A stretch of DNA of 64,000 nt from Natrinema marinum (GCF_024296685.1 NZ_CP100763.1:1860001-1924000), one strand, 5' to 3'. Shown: positions 8,611 to 17,215, numbered from the stretch's first letter. The notes: generated by a model not told the origin, from the letters alone. Program-made: numbers and translations.

Positions 8611-9663
8611 ATGCGCGTGCTCCTCCCCGCCGGCACGACCGAGACGGCCCTGATCGACGGTATCAGCGCCGCCGGGGCCGCGCCCGAACTGATGGAACAC
8701 ACCCCTTCCGCGGACGTGGAGATCCTCGCGTACGGCGAGCCGACCGCGTCGCCGGTGACGCCGGTGAGCCCAAACGGCTGCCCGACGCCCGCTGCCGTGA
8801 CCCGTGCGGTGCGGGAGGTCGTCGGCTTCGACGTGGCGGTGATCGACGCGGGGCTCACCCAGTCGACGGCCGCGCCGACGGTCGACCTCGGCGTCCGACC
8901 CGGAAACGACATTCGCGACCCGATCGCCGTGCCGGACGCGGACGCCGCCTTCGACCGCGCGTACGACTACGGGGCGAGCCTACCCGACGAGACCCTCGTG
9001 ATCGGCGAGACGGTCCCCGGCGGGACGACCACCGCGCTCGGCGTCCTCACCGCGCTCGGCGAGCCCAGCGGCGTCTCCTCGTCGCTGCCCGAGAACCCCA
9101 TCGAGCGCAAGCGCCGCGTCGTCGACGAGGCCCTGGCCGCGAGCGACCTCGAGGCCGGCGATTGCGCCCAGTCGCCGCTCGAGGCGATCGAGGCCGTCGG
9201 CGACCCCGTCCAGCCGACGGTGGCCGGCATCGCGGCCGGCGCGCTCGAGGCCGGGACCGACGTGACGCTCGGCGGCGGCACGCAGATGGTCGCCGTCGCG
9301 GCCGCGCTACGCCACGCCGGCGTCGACGGGCAGCTGTCGATCGCGACCACCTCGTTCGTGGCCGACGAACAGGGCGACCGGCTCGCGGAGGCCTGCGACC
9401 GGTTCGACTGCGATCTCACCGTCACCGACCCCGGCTTCGACGGGCGCGATCACGTCGCGATGGCGCGCTACTGCGCCGGCGAGGCCAAGGAGGGCGTCGC
9501 GATGGGCGGCGCGCTCTCGCTCGTTCCGGACGGGTGGATGGGGTCGGTCAGAGACCGACTCGAAGAGGTCTGTGCCCGACTCGGGATCGAGAGCGACGCC
9601 GCCGACGGACCGAGCGCCGAAAGCGACCCCGGCGACGCGCCGGAGGGCGGTCGTGGACGCTGA
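8611..9663 (+). CDS. cobT: archaeal CobT-like (nicotinate-nucleotide-DMB phosphoribosyltransferase family) protein
   Basis: This 350-residue protein belongs to the archaeal branch of the CobT family, proposed to make alpha-ribazole phosphate from the lower-ligand base. Visible features are the N-terminal VLLPAGTTETALIDG, ETVPGGTTTALGVLTALG (~131-148) and VTLGGGTQMVAVAAALRHAG (~212-231). Its position between cobY and cobD supports a nucleotide-loop role. It begins 1 nt after the cobY stop region and overlaps cobD by 11 nt. The activity of this archaeal subfamily is less well established than that of bacterial CobT. Confidence 0.85.
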   Translation: MRVLLPAGTTETALIDGISAAGAAPELMEHTPSADVEILAYGEPTASPVTPVSPNGCPTPAAVTRAVREVVGFDVAVIDAGLTQSTAAPTVDLGVRPGNDIRDPIAVPDADAAFDRAYDYGASLPDETLVIGETVPGGTTTALGVLTALGEPSGVSSSLPENPIERKRRVVDEALAASDLEAGDCAQSPLEAIEAVGDPVQPTVAGIAAGALEAGTDVTLGGGTQMVAVAAALRHAGVDGQLSIATTSFVADEQGDRLAEACDRFDCDLTVTDPGFDGRDHVAMARYCAGEAKEGVAMGGALSLVPDGWMGSVRDRLEEVCARLGIESDAADGPSAESDPGDAPEGGRGR

Positions 9664-10705
9664 GTCGATAGACACCGCCGAGCGGGTCCCCCACGGCGGC
9701 GAACCCGACCGCGACCTGCTCGACTTCTCGGCCAACACGAACCCCCGGACGCCCGAGGGCGTCGACGACGTGTACGCGGCCGCGCTCGAGGAATCGCGAC
9801 GCTACCCGGACGACGGCTATCCCGACTACCGAGAGGCGGCGGCCGCGTTCGTCGGCTGCGATCCCGAGCGTGTGATCCCGACCCCCGGCGGGCTCGCCGC
9901 CATTCGGCTGGCGATGGAAACCGCACTCGAGCCCGGCGACGAGGCGCTCGTTCCCTACCCGAGCTTCGGGGAGTACGCCCGAGAGGTCCGGTTGCAGGGG
10001 GCCACCTCTCGGTTCGTCCGCTACGACGAACTGTTCGATGTCGGGCCGGCGGTGCTCGAGCCCTGCGCGCTGGCGGTGGTCTGTACGCCGAACAACCCGA
10101 CCGGCGACGCGGCCGATCCGGCGGGGCTCGAAGCCCTCGTGGATCGCTGTGCGGACGCCGGCACGACCCTACTCGTCGACGAGGCCTTCCTCGGTTACAC
10201 GGAACTGCCGTCGGCCGCCACCCTCGAGCGCGAGCACGTCGTCGTCGCCCGCTCGCTCACCAAACTGTTCGGGCTGCCGGGGCTGCGCGCCGGCTTCGCC
10301 GTCGCGAGCGGGCAGCGGCGTGATCGGCTCGAGACGGCTCGACGCGCGTGGTCGCTCGGGACGCCGGCCGCCCGAGTCGGCGCGCACTGTCTCCGCCAGC
10401 GGGCGTTCGTCCGTGATACGCGCGAGCGCGTCGACCGCGAGCGCGAGCGATTGCGTGAAGCGCTCGAGGGTGCGTTCGGTGTCCACCCGTCGGACGCGCC
10501 CTACCTCCTGTGTGACGTGGGCAACCGCGACGTGTCGCAGGTGATCGCCGATACACGAGCCGACGGCGTCGCGATCCGGGACGCGACGACGTTCCGCGGG
10601 CTCGACTCGCACGTCCGCGTCGCGGTCAAGGACCGCGCGTCGAACGACCGCCTGCTGGCGGCGCTGGGCGTTCGCGGCGATGACGATGGAGGGACGGATG
10701 AGTGA
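9653..10705 (+). CDS. cobD: L-threonine-O-3-phosphate decarboxylase CobD (PLP enzyme)
   Basis: This 350-residue class I/II aminotransferase-fold protein is expected to decarboxylate L-threonine phosphate to aminopropanol phosphate, the substrate of CbiB. Signatures are LLDFSANTNPRTP (~22-34), TPNNPTG (145-151), LLVDEAFLGY (173-182) and the Schiff-base lysine K204 in SLTKLFGLPGLRAGF. The GTG at 9653 was chosen because it overlaps cobT by 11 nt and starts near the expected N-terminus; the longer frame from 9572 adds an Arg/Pro-rich tail. No L-threonine kinase is visible in the cluster. Confidence 0.9.
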   Translation: MDAESIDTAERVPHGGEPDRDLLDFSANTNPRTPEGVDDVYAAALEESRRYPDDGYPDYREAAAAFVGCDPERVIPTPGGLAAIRLAMETALEPGDEALVPYPSFGEYAREVRLQGATSRFVRYDELFDVGPAVLEPCALAVVCTPNNPTGDAADPAGLEALVDRCADAGTTLLVDEAFLGYTELPSAATLEREHVVVARSLTKLFGLPGLRAGFAVASGQRRDRLETARRAWSLGTPAARVGAHCLRQRAFVRDTRERVDRERERLREALEGAFGVHPSDAPYLLCDVGNRDVSQVIADTRADGVAIRDATTFRGLDSHVRVAVKDRASNDRLLAALGVRGDDDGGTDE

Positions 10706-11495
10706 CACCGATCCCGCGTACGACGCGATCCGGCGGGACGGCGTCCTCCGGGTCAGCCGGCCGGACGCCGAGTGGCTCTCGACCGGCTGGGACGGCGGCC
10801 GCTGCGTCGCCGCCCACGCGTACAACGTCTCGGTCCCGGAGGGATGGGGACAGACCGATCTCGGCGAGTACGTCGACGACCGCCTCGAGCGAGCGGGCTT
10901 CGATCGGGCCAGCGCCGACGCGGCCGGGCCGGCCCTGCTGACCGGCGTCGACATCGCGGACGCCCGCGGCGCTCGCCGCGGTCCCGTGACGGCCTACGCG
11001 ACCGCCGGGGTTTCGAACCCCGCCGCGCTCCCGATGGAACCGAGCGACGCCGCGTCCGAACCCGATGGAGTTCAGGGCGACGACTCGAGCGCCGAGCGCG
11101 GTCAGGGCCGGGGAACGGTCAACGTCATCGTTGGAACGACGCGCGCGCTCGCGCCCGGTGCGCTGGCGAATCTCATCGCGGTCGCCGCGGAGGCGAAAGC
11201 CGCGACGCTGCTCGCCGAGACCGGCTTTCCGGGAACCACGACGGACGCGGTCGTCGTCGGCCACGATCCCTCGGGGACGCCGGCGGACTTCTCCGGCAGC
11301 GGCACCGAGGTCGGCGCGGCGGCCCGCGCCTGCGTCCGGGACGCCGTTCGGGCGTCGCTGCGCGCCCACTACGCGGACGGCGACGTGGAACGGCCCGACT
11401 CCGTCGCGGACGCCCCGTACGGCGTGTCGACGGCCGAGCGCGCCGCGGTGTTTCGGCCGCGACCGGCGGACGAAGCCGTCGAACCCGAGGGTTAA
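10698..11495 (+). CDS. cbiZ: adenosylcobinamide amidohydrolase CbiZ
   Basis: This 265-residue CbiZ cleaves the aminopropanol arm of scavenged adenosylcobinamide to give adenosylcobyric acid, which CbiB can re-use. Family features are RPDAEWLSTGWDGGR, PALLTGVDIADAR, AYATAGVSNPAA, VNVIVGTTRALAPGALANLI and the GYPGTTTDA-like segment FPGTTTDAVVVGHDP. The ATG at 10698 follows a GGAGGG at 10688-10693; an earlier in-frame ATG at 10680 is possible. The gene overlaps cobD by 8 nt. The pairing of CbiZ with CobY shows a corrinoid salvage route. Confidence 0.92.
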   Translation: MSDTDPAYDAIRRDGVLRVSRPDAEWLSTGWDGGRCVAAHAYNVSVPEGWGQTDLGEYVDDRLERAGFDRASADAAGPALLTGVDIADARGARRGPVTAYATAGVSNPAALPMEPSDAASEPDGVQGDDSSAERGQGRGTVNVIVGTTRALAPGALANLIAVAAEAKAATLLAETGFPGTTTDAVVVGHDPSGTPADFSGSGTEVGAAARACVRDAVRASLRAHYADGDVERPDSVADAPYGVSTAERAAVFRPRPADEAVEPEG

Positions 11496-11521
11496 ACGGC
11501 CGCGCGTCCAATCCGAACCCG

Positions 11522-11974
11522 ATGGTCGAGGACGACTCCGCAGCCGAAACCGACGACCCGTCGGCGATCCGTTCGGTCGCGCTCTCGCCGGACGACGCGG
11601 TCGACGCCTACGCCTACAGTCAGGAGAACCCAGGTGAGGCCGTCCTCCGGCTGACCCCGCCGTTCCACGGCCGGATGCGGGCCCGCATCCACGTCTACCG
11701 CGTCGACGACACCGAACTGACCGGCGCGGTCCACCTCGCGCCCGCCGACGTCATCGCGGACGACATCGTCGCAGCGTATCCCGACCTCGAGTCCGAACTC
11801 GCGGACGCGGACGCCAGCGCGGATGCCAACTCGAGCGAGGCCGAGCGACTCCGCGAGCGCCACGCCGACGCCGTCGCGGACTGGCAGGACCGCGCCCGCG
11901 GGGCGATCGTCGACGCGGTACCGCTCGAGACGGACGACGGCCCCCACCGCGTCGAGGTCAAGACGCTCGGCTGA
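11522..11974 (+). CDS. conserved haloarchaeal protein of unknown function
   Basis: This 150-residue acidic soluble protein lies 26 nt after cbiZ on the same strand. A predicted alpha/beta segment (VLRLTPPFHGRMRARIHVYRV, then HLAPADVIADDIV) is followed by a Glu/Asp/Ala-rich helix and a C-terminal strand. I recognise it only as a haloarchaeal conserved hypothetical type; its proximity to the cobamide operon may be incidental. Confidence 0.7.
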   Translation: MVEDDSAAETDDPSAIRSVALSPDDAVDAYAYSQENPGEAVLRLTPPFHGRMRARIHVYRVDDTELTGAVHLAPADVIADDIVAAYPDLESELADADASADANSSEAERLRERHADAVADWQDRARGAIVDAVPLETDDGPHRVEVKTLG

Positions 11975-12098
11975 ATCGCCGTGACTCGGGCCCGACGCTC
12001 GCGCTCCTCGAGTCAGCGGATCGGAGCCGCTCCGTCCCGTACTTTCACTTTCACTCCGGACGGGTCGGTTTGACGTACTGTCGGTCTAACTGAAACGT

Positions 12099-12332
12099 AT
12101 GTCACTGATCGTCGAAGCGACCGAGGACCGCGCCGACCGCAGCGAGGAGGAGCGATTCGAATCCGCCGCGACCGTCGACCGCCGTTCTGGAGAGCAGGAG
12201 GGACGCGACCGAATCGACGTTACCGACCTGCACGCCGCGGGCATCGAGGAGTTCGTTCGGTCGAACGTCGAGACAGACGCCGTTTCGCTCGAGCACCGCG
12301 GCGGTCGCACGTACCTATTGCTCGAGGAGTGA
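12099..12332 (+). CDS. small acidic hypothetical protein
   Basis: This 77-residue, strongly acidic protein has the soluble haloarchaeal composition. The end (VETDAVSLEHRGGRTYLLLEE) looks like a beta hairpin. No family is recognised. Third-position G+C and acidic content look like a real gene rather than a shadow frame. Confidence 0.55.
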   Translation: MSLIVEATEDRADRSEEERFESAATVDRRSGEQEGRDRIDVTDLHAAGIEEFVRSNVETDAVSLEHRGGRTYLLLEE

Positions 12333-12427
12333 GGCGCTCGGTCGCGCGGGAGGTTCGCCGTCCGAACCCGCGATCCGTCCGAAATTAAACCGGTACGACT
12401 AATCCGTCACGACAGAGAGCGCCGATA

Positions 12428-13189
12428 ATGAAACTCGCGCGGATCGCGACGGACGACGGCACAGTTGCTGGACGATACGAGGACGGCGTCGTACACGCCG
12501 ACGACGGCGTCTACGAGGTCGGCACCGACGCCGACTTCCGTCCGCCGTGTACGCCCTCGGCGCTGTACTGCGTCGGGCGCAACTTCGCGGCGACCATCGA
12601 GCAGATGGCGTACGAACGCCCCGACGAACCCGACTTCTTCATCAAGCCGCCCGCGTCGCTCGTCGGCCACGGCGCCCCGATTCCCTATCCCTCGTTCAGC
12701 GACGAGGTGACCTACGCCGGCGAACTCGCGGCCGTCATCGACGAACCCTGCCGCAACCTCTCGGAAGACGAGGTCCCCGAAGTCGTTCGCGGGTACACGA
12801 TCCTGAACGACATGGACGCACTCGATCAGGGCGAACGCTCGCCCCGGAAAGCCTTCGACGCCTCCGGCCCGCTCGGCCCCTGGATCGAGACCGCGGTCGA
12901 TCCGACCGGAATCGACATGTACACCGACGTGGCCGGCGAGCGCCGCCAGGAGGCAAACACCGAACTCATGCTGTTCGACCCCTACGAGGTTATCGCCCAC
13001 CTCTCTCGGCGAGTCACCTTCCGCCCCGGCGACGTAGTCTCCTTTGGCAGCCCCGCCAACCCCGGTCTCGTCGAACCCGGCGACACCGTCGAGATTACCT
13101 ACGAAGGTATCGGTACCCTTCGAAATACGGTCGTCGACTCGAGCGAACGCGAGAAACTACCGCTCGAAGCGGACTCGGTTCGCGCGTAG
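12428..13189 (+). CDS. fumarylacetoacetate hydrolase family protein
   Basis: This 253-residue FAH-fold enzyme has the short N-terminal domain and the catalytic domain signatures: LYCVGRNFAATIEQM, PDFFIKPPASLVGHGAPIP, DEVTYAGELAAVI (metal-binding acidic pair), GYTILNDMDALD and GDVVSFGSPANPG. Members hydrolyse or decarboxylate 2-oxo acids (acylpyruvase, oxaloacetate decarboxylase, hydroxymuconate types), with Mg or Mn bound by three acidic residues. The substrate cannot be fixed from sequence. A TATA-like attaaacc lies about 40 nt upstream. Confidence 0.85.
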   Translation: MKLARIATDDGTVAGRYEDGVVHADDGVYEVGTDADFRPPCTPSALYCVGRNFAATIEQMAYERPDEPDFFIKPPASLVGHGAPIPYPSFSDEVTYAGELAAVIDEPCRNLSEDEVPEVVRGYTILNDMDALDQGERSPRKAFDASGPLGPWIETAVDPTGIDMYTDVAGERRQEANTELMLFDPYEVIAHLSRRVTFRPGDVVSFGSPANPGLVEPGDTVEITYEGIGTLRNTVVDSSEREKLPLEADSVRA

Positions 13190-13281
13190 CCCGTCTGAGT
13201 GAGAACGTACCTGCAAGGTGCTGTCGGTTCCGGACGGTGGGTTTCACGCCGAATACGCGACGATGGCCCGGCGAGTACCCG

Positions 13282-13287
13282 AAAAAA
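13282..13287 (-). terminator. T-run terminator after the glutamine-rich gene
   Basis: On the minus strand, a run of six T residues following a GC-rich stretch lies 24 nt beyond the stop of the 13312-13923 gene. This is the typical signal for archaeal intrinsic termination. Confidence 0.5.
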
Positions 13288-13311
13288 GCGAGGTCGCTTC
13301 CTGAGCCGTCG

Positions 13312-13923
13312 TTAGAAGGACTGCCCGCCGACCTGGGACGACGACGTTTGGCGTCCCATCTGCTGTGTGACCTGCTGGCTCGCCTGTGGGAGCGTCTGGG
13401 AGAGCTGCTGGGCCTTCTGGATTACCTGCTGAACGCCGGGAACCTGCGACTGCTGGAGTTGCTGAGTGCTCTGCTGGAGCGCCTGCTGGGAGCACTGACT
13501 GAACGTCTGGGCCACGTCGGATTGGCGCAGGAGGAGGGACTTCTGGAGATGGGTGATCTGAGAGATGTCAGCCAGTTTCTTGGCTGTGAACCGATCGCCG
13601 GCCTCCATCGCCTGTCCGTGTGCCCACTCGGCATCCGATTCGAGCTGCTCGAGCTGGTAGATGGCCTGCGAGACCTGCTGGGGAACGGCCTGGTCGAACG
13701 ATTGAGACTGCTGTTGTTGATACTGCTGTCCAGCCTGTTGCTGGGGCTGCTGTCCGATCTGTTGCTGGGGCTGCTGTCCGATCTGTTGCTGGGGCTGCTG
13801 TCCGACCTGTTGCTGGGGCTGCTGTTGATGCTGCTGTCCAGCCTGTTGCTGGGGCTGCTGGCGTCCGACCTGCTGTTGTGCTGCCTGTCCCGTTCGTTGT
13901 TGCGGTGGCTGTTGGTATGACAT
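13312..13923 (-). CDS. glutamine-rich octapeptide-repeat protein with a helical core
   Basis: This 203-residue protein is about 38% glutamine (78 Q), rising to about half of the first 90 residues. Residues ~36-67 are four perfectly phased PQQQ(V/I/A)GQQ octapeptides, preceded by degenerate copies. Residues ~84-140 form a predicted helical pair (LEQLESDAEWAHGQAMEAG, THLQKSLLLRQSDVAQ) that recalls ferritin-like or spore-coat helical proteins. A Q/S-rich tail follows. It has only about nine acidic residues, very unlike haloarchaeal proteins, and a single Cys (144). No signal peptide is seen. The frame is open 93 codons upstream of the chosen ATG (13923), but that part is not similar in composition. 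Function unknown. Confidence 0.8.
   Translation of the reverse strand: MSYQQPPQQRTGQAAQQQVGRQQPQQQAGQQHQQQPQQQVGQQPQQQIGQQPQQQIGQQPQQQAGQQYQQQQSQSFDQAVPQQVSQAIYQLEQLESDAEWAHGQAMEAGDRFTAKKLADISQITHLQKSLLLRQSDVAQTFSQCSQQALQQSTQQLQQSQVPGVQQVIQKAQQLSQTLPQASQQVTQQMGRQTSSSQVGGQSF
13723..13818 (-). repeat. four tandem 24-bp repeats encoding PQQQxGQQ
   Basis: Four consecutive 24-bp units (read on the plus strand as ctgttgctggggctgctgtc with a short variable joint) lie inside the Gln-rich gene. They differ mainly in the codon for residue 5 (Val, Ile, Ile, Ala). The near-identity at DNA level points to recent slippage or recombination. Confidence 0.85.
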
Positions 13924-14331
13924 GGTTCTCTGGGTGGTATCCCACGAGGACTGGGATTCGGCAGTAAGTCGCCTCGCAGGACATGGGATCAGACCGGTCG
14001 CGCCAGTAAAGACCTGAGCCACTGTTTCTCTCACCCGCCCGACTGTTTCACCACCTCCCCGACCGTTTCTCCCAATCGAGCTACCGTTTTCTTCCACTCG
14101 AACTCCCGAGTGATTGTTCGGGTCCATTCGTCCTTCTGCCAGAGACTGCCGATCGTTCAAGAGATCGTTACCGGGTGTGTTCACGCGGAATCTCGTTGTC
14201 ATACTACATACGCCGCCGCTGGTGGCCCGATTCGGGAGGGACCGTCAGGAAGTCAACGTCCGTTCGAGCCCCGAAAGGAACTGAAACGGTGGGTAGAAAG
14301 GCACTTCACGACGACTCACCACGCGCAATAC
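13924..14331. other. intergenic region between the Q-rich gene and the YkgJ gene
   Basis: Around 14020-14095 the motif gtttct/gtttc recurs about every 20 bp (actgtttctc, actgtttcac, accgtttctc, accgttttct), read on the plus strand. Both strands have open frames here, but neither gives a convincing protein with a start codon. It probably holds the promoter of the Q-rich gene. Confidence 0.45.
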
Positions 14332-14844
14332 GTGAGCGCTGACGCCCCGCAACGCGTCGAGGTCTACCCCGGCCGCGACGTCATCGTCGAGTTCGATCCC
14401 GACCTCACCTTCGAGTGCGTCGACGACTGCACGTGGTGCTGTCATCACGGCGTCCTCCTGTACGATCGGGATCTCCTCGAGTTAGCCCAGCGGGCGAACC
14501 TCGCCGAGACCACCACGGAGTTCCGCGGCGAGAAGTTCGTCACGCGCGAGCCGAAAGCCCGCGAGGATCACGTCGCCGAGGACGGCGCCGCCTGTGCCTT
14601 CCTCCGGGAGGACGGCCTCTGTTCGCTCCACCTCGAGGAAGACTGGAAGCCCACCCGGTGTTCGGTCTTTCCGCTGGGGGTCCGACTCGAGGACGGCGAC
14701 CTCCACGTCGATATCCGCGAGTCAGCCCACGATCACTGCGATGGGCTGAATGTCAGCGACCGACGCGTCATCGACAATCTCGAGGCGTTCCTCCCGGAGC
14801 TCCTGTGGGAGCTCGAAGATCCGGATTCGGATCGTGAGCTCTAG
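14332..14844 (+). CDS. YkgJ-family cysteine cluster protein
   Basis: This ~170-residue protein matches the YkgJ (CxxxCxxCC) metal-binding family: FECVDDCTWCCHHG near the start, then ACAFLREDGLCSLHLEEDWKPTRCSVFPLG. The conserved cysteines are thought to bind zinc or an Fe-S cluster; the biochemical role is unknown. The frame extends to an ATG at 14110, but that region is Arg/Ser-rich. The GTG at 14332 (VSADAPQRVEVYPGR) matches where relatives begin, so it is preferred with moderate confidence. Confidence 0.8.
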   Translation: MSADAPQRVEVYPGRDVIVEFDPDLTFECVDDCTWCCHHGVLLYDRDLLELAQRANLAETTTEFRGEKFVTREPKAREDHVAEDGAACAFLREDGLCSLHLEEDWKPTRCSVFPLGVRLEDGDLHVDIRESAHDHCDGLNVSDRRVIDNLEAFLPELLWELEDPDSDREL

Positions 14845-14905
14845 GTGCTGTCCGGAGACCGATCGTTCACGAAATCGAGTGATACGTTACCGTGGATCTC
14901 CAATC

Positions 14906-14913
14906 CTTTAAAC
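14906..14913 (+). promoter_or_regulatory. TATA box of the aIF1A gene
   Basis: Sequence ctttaaac is centred 27 nt before the GTG at 14936. It selects that GTG over the TTG at 14930 as a leaderless start. Confidence 0.65.
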
Positions 14914-14935
14914 GTCTGGCGCACGTAGTTTGGCT

Positions 14936-15220
14936 GTGACAGAAGACTCCGGGCGACGGAACCTCCGTATGCCCAACAGCGATGAAGTATTCGCCGTCGT
15001 AACCGAACATCTCGGTGGCAACCACGTCCGCCTCCGCTGTGAGGACGGCGAGGAGCGACTCGGCCGCATCCCGGGACGCATGAAATACCGCACCTGGATC
15101 GAGCAAGACGACATCGTCGTCGCCGAACCCTGGGACTGGCAAGACGAGAAGGCCACCATCGAGTGGCGCTACACCGGCCAGGACGCCGACCAGCTCCGCC
15201 GCGAAGGCCACATCGATTGA
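14936..15220 (+). CDS. eif1A: translation initiation factor aIF1A
   Basis: This 94-residue S1/OB-fold protein is orthologous to bacterial IF1. It binds the A site of the small subunit during initiation. Diagnostic features are [45 protein letters not shown], the near-invariant [10 protein letters not shown] and the C-terminal [12 protein letters not shown]. Haloarchaea often carry more than one aIF1A. It is monocistronic, with its own TATA box. Confidence 0.95.
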   Translation: MTEDSGRRNLRMPNSDEVFAVVTEHLGGNHVRLRCEDGEERLGRIPGRMKYRTWIEQDDIVVAEPWDWQDEKATIEWRYTGQDADQLRREGHID

Positions 15221-15338
15221 TTCCTTCGGAGACGGCCTGAGACGTAGATTTCTCTCGAAACGACGAATCGGTCAGTGAGAACGCCGTATCGCCCCCGCTC
15301 GAGGGCCGAACGCGGCAACAGCGGCCGAAAAATGCGCG

Positions 15339-15512
15339 CTAACAGAAGTACACCCAGTAGGTGTGACCTTCCGAGCACGTGACCGTCGTGTAGTCGCCGA
15401 ACGCCGCGACCGATTGCCGCACTTTCACGTCCGTCCCCGCGGCAGGGAGCGAGACAGTCGCTTTCTCCCCGCAGTGGGGACAGGTAACCGCAGTCGCCGC
15501 TACGTCTTGCAT
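15339..15512 (-). CDS. 57-residue zinc-finger protein
   Basis: This small minus-strand gene starts with ATG at 15512 and ends with TAG at 15339. The product is MQDVAATAVTCPHCGEKATV... ending CSEGHTYWVYFC. CPHCG plus a C-terminal CSEGH...C could complete one zinc site. This is a typical haloarchaeal CPxCG micro-protein; its function is unknown but may be regulatory or ribosome-related. Confidence 0.7.
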   Translation of the reverse strand: MQDVAATAVTCPHCGEKATVSLPAAGTDVKVRQSVAAFGDYTTVTCSEGHTYWVYFC

Positions 15513-15591
15513 CCTCGATCACCGTGACACAGTACACCACGGGGAACGATAACGGTTAGTAGCGTTTCGACCGGAACGTTTCCTCACGACG

Positions 15592-15596
15592 AAAAA
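15592..15596 (-). terminator. T-run downstream of the 15623-15811 gene
   Basis: On the minus strand, five T residues in ACCGTTTTTCGTC follow the stop codon by about 27 nt, fitting an archaeal terminator. Confidence 0.4.
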
Positions 15597-15622
15597 CGGT
15601 CGGTCGGAACCGCGAGCGGTCG

Positions 15623-15811
15623 TTACTCCCGACGGGCGGTCCGCGCGTCGACGCGCATTTCGACGTAGCGCCGCGCCCACGTCAGAGCGTGGGTTCGGAA
15701 CGACTCGCGTGCGGCCGCGATGAGTCCGTCCGTCGGGGCGTGATCGATTGCGTCGCTGTCATCTACTGCGGACTGCTCACCCGGTTTCCGGGGCCCCTCT
15801 GGAAAACTCAT
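15623..15811 (-). CDS. 62-residue hypothetical protein
   Basis: Product from the ATG at 15811: MSFPEGPRKPGEQSAVDDSD, followed by a predicted helix (GLIAAARESFRTHALTWARRYVEM) and a basic end. No family is recognised. The longer upstream frame is not haloarchaeal in composition, so the short start is used. Confidence 0.55.
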   Translation of the reverse strand: MSFPEGPRKPGEQSAVDDSDAIDHAPTDGLIAAARESFRTHALTWARRYVEMRVDARTARRE

Positions 15812-15993
15812 GGTAGTATGTAGCACGAGTGGCGTAATAAACGTTGATGATGATTCGACCGCGCGGGACGACGAGGGGTGACCCGGCAGTTGCCGGTCGT
15901 TGCCCACCTCAGACACCGTACCAACGGTTACCAAGGCGACAGCAGACGGAAATACTCTTATTTCCCGATTCATAACCCTGGCCTCACGGCTCA

Positions 15994-17097
15994 ATGACCC
16001 CCTCGTCATCGTCCACCAGTGTTCAGAAGACCTTTCTCAAGTACCAGCACGTCTTCGTGTTTCTCGCACCACTGGCGTTCGTGGTCGGCGTCTTCTTCCT
16101 CGCACCGACGGGGCCCGCCGACCCAGGCACCGGCTACTGGCTCGAGTACTGGTGGCTGTTCATCGCCTTTCTCATCGGCGCGACGATCGTCAACACGGTC
16201 GGAATCAGCGGCTCCGCGCTGTTCGTCCCCTTCCTGATCTTCGTCTTTCCGCTTATCGCGTACCCGCTGGAGCCGGAGACACTCGTGAAGATCGGGCTCA
16301 TCAGCGAGTCCTTCGGCCTCTCGAGTTCCGCGCTGGCCTTCATCCAATACGGACTGGTCGACCGGCGGCTCGCGACGACGCTGGTGCTGGGCGGCGTTCC
16401 CTTCGTCGTCGCTGGCGCGTTGCTCTCCTTTGTCATCCCGGAACCGCTGTTCCACGCGCTGTTGGGGATCGCACTGCTGGCGGCGTCGTTCCTGCTCTTC
16501 CGGGCGAATCTCGGCCACGAGGAGCCCGGCGGCGGCTCGGGCGGGGACGGCGGTGAGACGGTGTCGGCCGACGGCGGTGCGGGCGGCGAACTCCCCAACG
16601 ACTCGGACAAGCTCGGCCCCGCGGGGGTCGAACGGGACGACAGCGGCACCATCACCCGAGTCGATCGCGAGGGCAACGACTACCAGTACTCGCTGGGCGG
16701 CTACCTCGAGCGGTTCGCCAACTACAGCGTGGGCGGCGTCTTCCAGGGGCTGGCCGGTTTCGGTATCGGCGAACTCGGCATCATCTCGATGCTGCGGACG
16801 GAGGTCCCGGTCCGCGTCGCCATCGGCACCAACCACATCGTCGTCGCGACGACGGCCGTGTTGGCCTCGCTGGTTCACGTCTTCGGCGGCGGGCTGGTCC
16901 CCGGCGGCCACACGATGGATCTCGCATCGACGCCGTGGAACATGGTCGTCTGGACGGTCCCCGCGACGACGCTCGGCGGGCAGATCGCTCCCTACGTCTC
17001 GGCGGCGCTCGATACCGGGACGATCAAGAAAGGCGTCGGCGGCCTGTTCGCGATTATCGCCGTCGCACTGTTCCTGATGGCCGTCAGCGGCTTCTGA
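15994..17097 (+). CDS. TauE/SafE-family membrane permease
   Basis: This 367-residue integral membrane protein has two halves of hydrophobic helices (about 18-40, 48-72, 78-100, 120-165, then 235-365), separated by a Gly/Asp-rich soluble loop (~172-220). The helix IGATIVNTVGISGSALFVPFLIF and the second-half GLAGFGIGELGIISML match the duplicated motif of the TauE/SafE (DUF81) family. These transport sulfite, sulfonates or other organic anions. The substrate cannot be told from sequence. TATA-like ctcttattt lies about 35 nt upstream. Confidence 0.85.
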   Translation: MTPSSSSTSVQKTFLKYQHVFVFLAPLAFVVGVFFLAPTGPADPGTGYWLEYWWLFIAFLIGATIVNTVGISGSALFVPFLIFVFPLIAYPLEPETLVKIGLISESFGLSSSALAFIQYGLVDRRLATTLVLGGVPFVVAGALLSFVIPEPLFHALLGIALLAASFLLFRANLGHEEPGGGSGGDGGETVSADGGAGGELPNDSDKLGPAGVERDDSGTITRVDREGNDYQYSLGGYLERFANYSVGGVFQGLAGFGIGELGIISMLRTEVPVRVAIGTNHIVVATTAVLASLVHVFGGGLVPGGHTMDLASTPWNMVVWTVPATTLGGQIAPYVSAALDTGTIKKGVGGLFAIIAVALFLMAVSGF

Positions 17098-17184
17098 GCG
17101 TCGACGAAGGCCGCGGCTCGCTGTTCGCTCGAGGATATCGAACTCGAGCGAACGGTCCGGATTCCCTACCTATGTATGAATCAC

Positions 17185-17192
17185 GTTTAACA
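17185..17192 (+). promoter_or_regulatory. TATA box of the bacterioruberin operon
   Basis: gtttaaca is centred 28 nt before the ATG at 17216, so the operon transcript is probably leaderless. Confidence 0.6.
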
Positions 17193-17215
17193 TCGGTCGG
17201 ACACGTCCATTAGGC

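Noticed and set aside
13924-14202. In-frame N-terminal extension of the Q-rich protein (93 codons)
   Set aside because: No sequence of comparable composition or motif; Gly/Arg-rich and lacking promoter spacing. The ATG at 13923 follows the natural start of the repeat domain.
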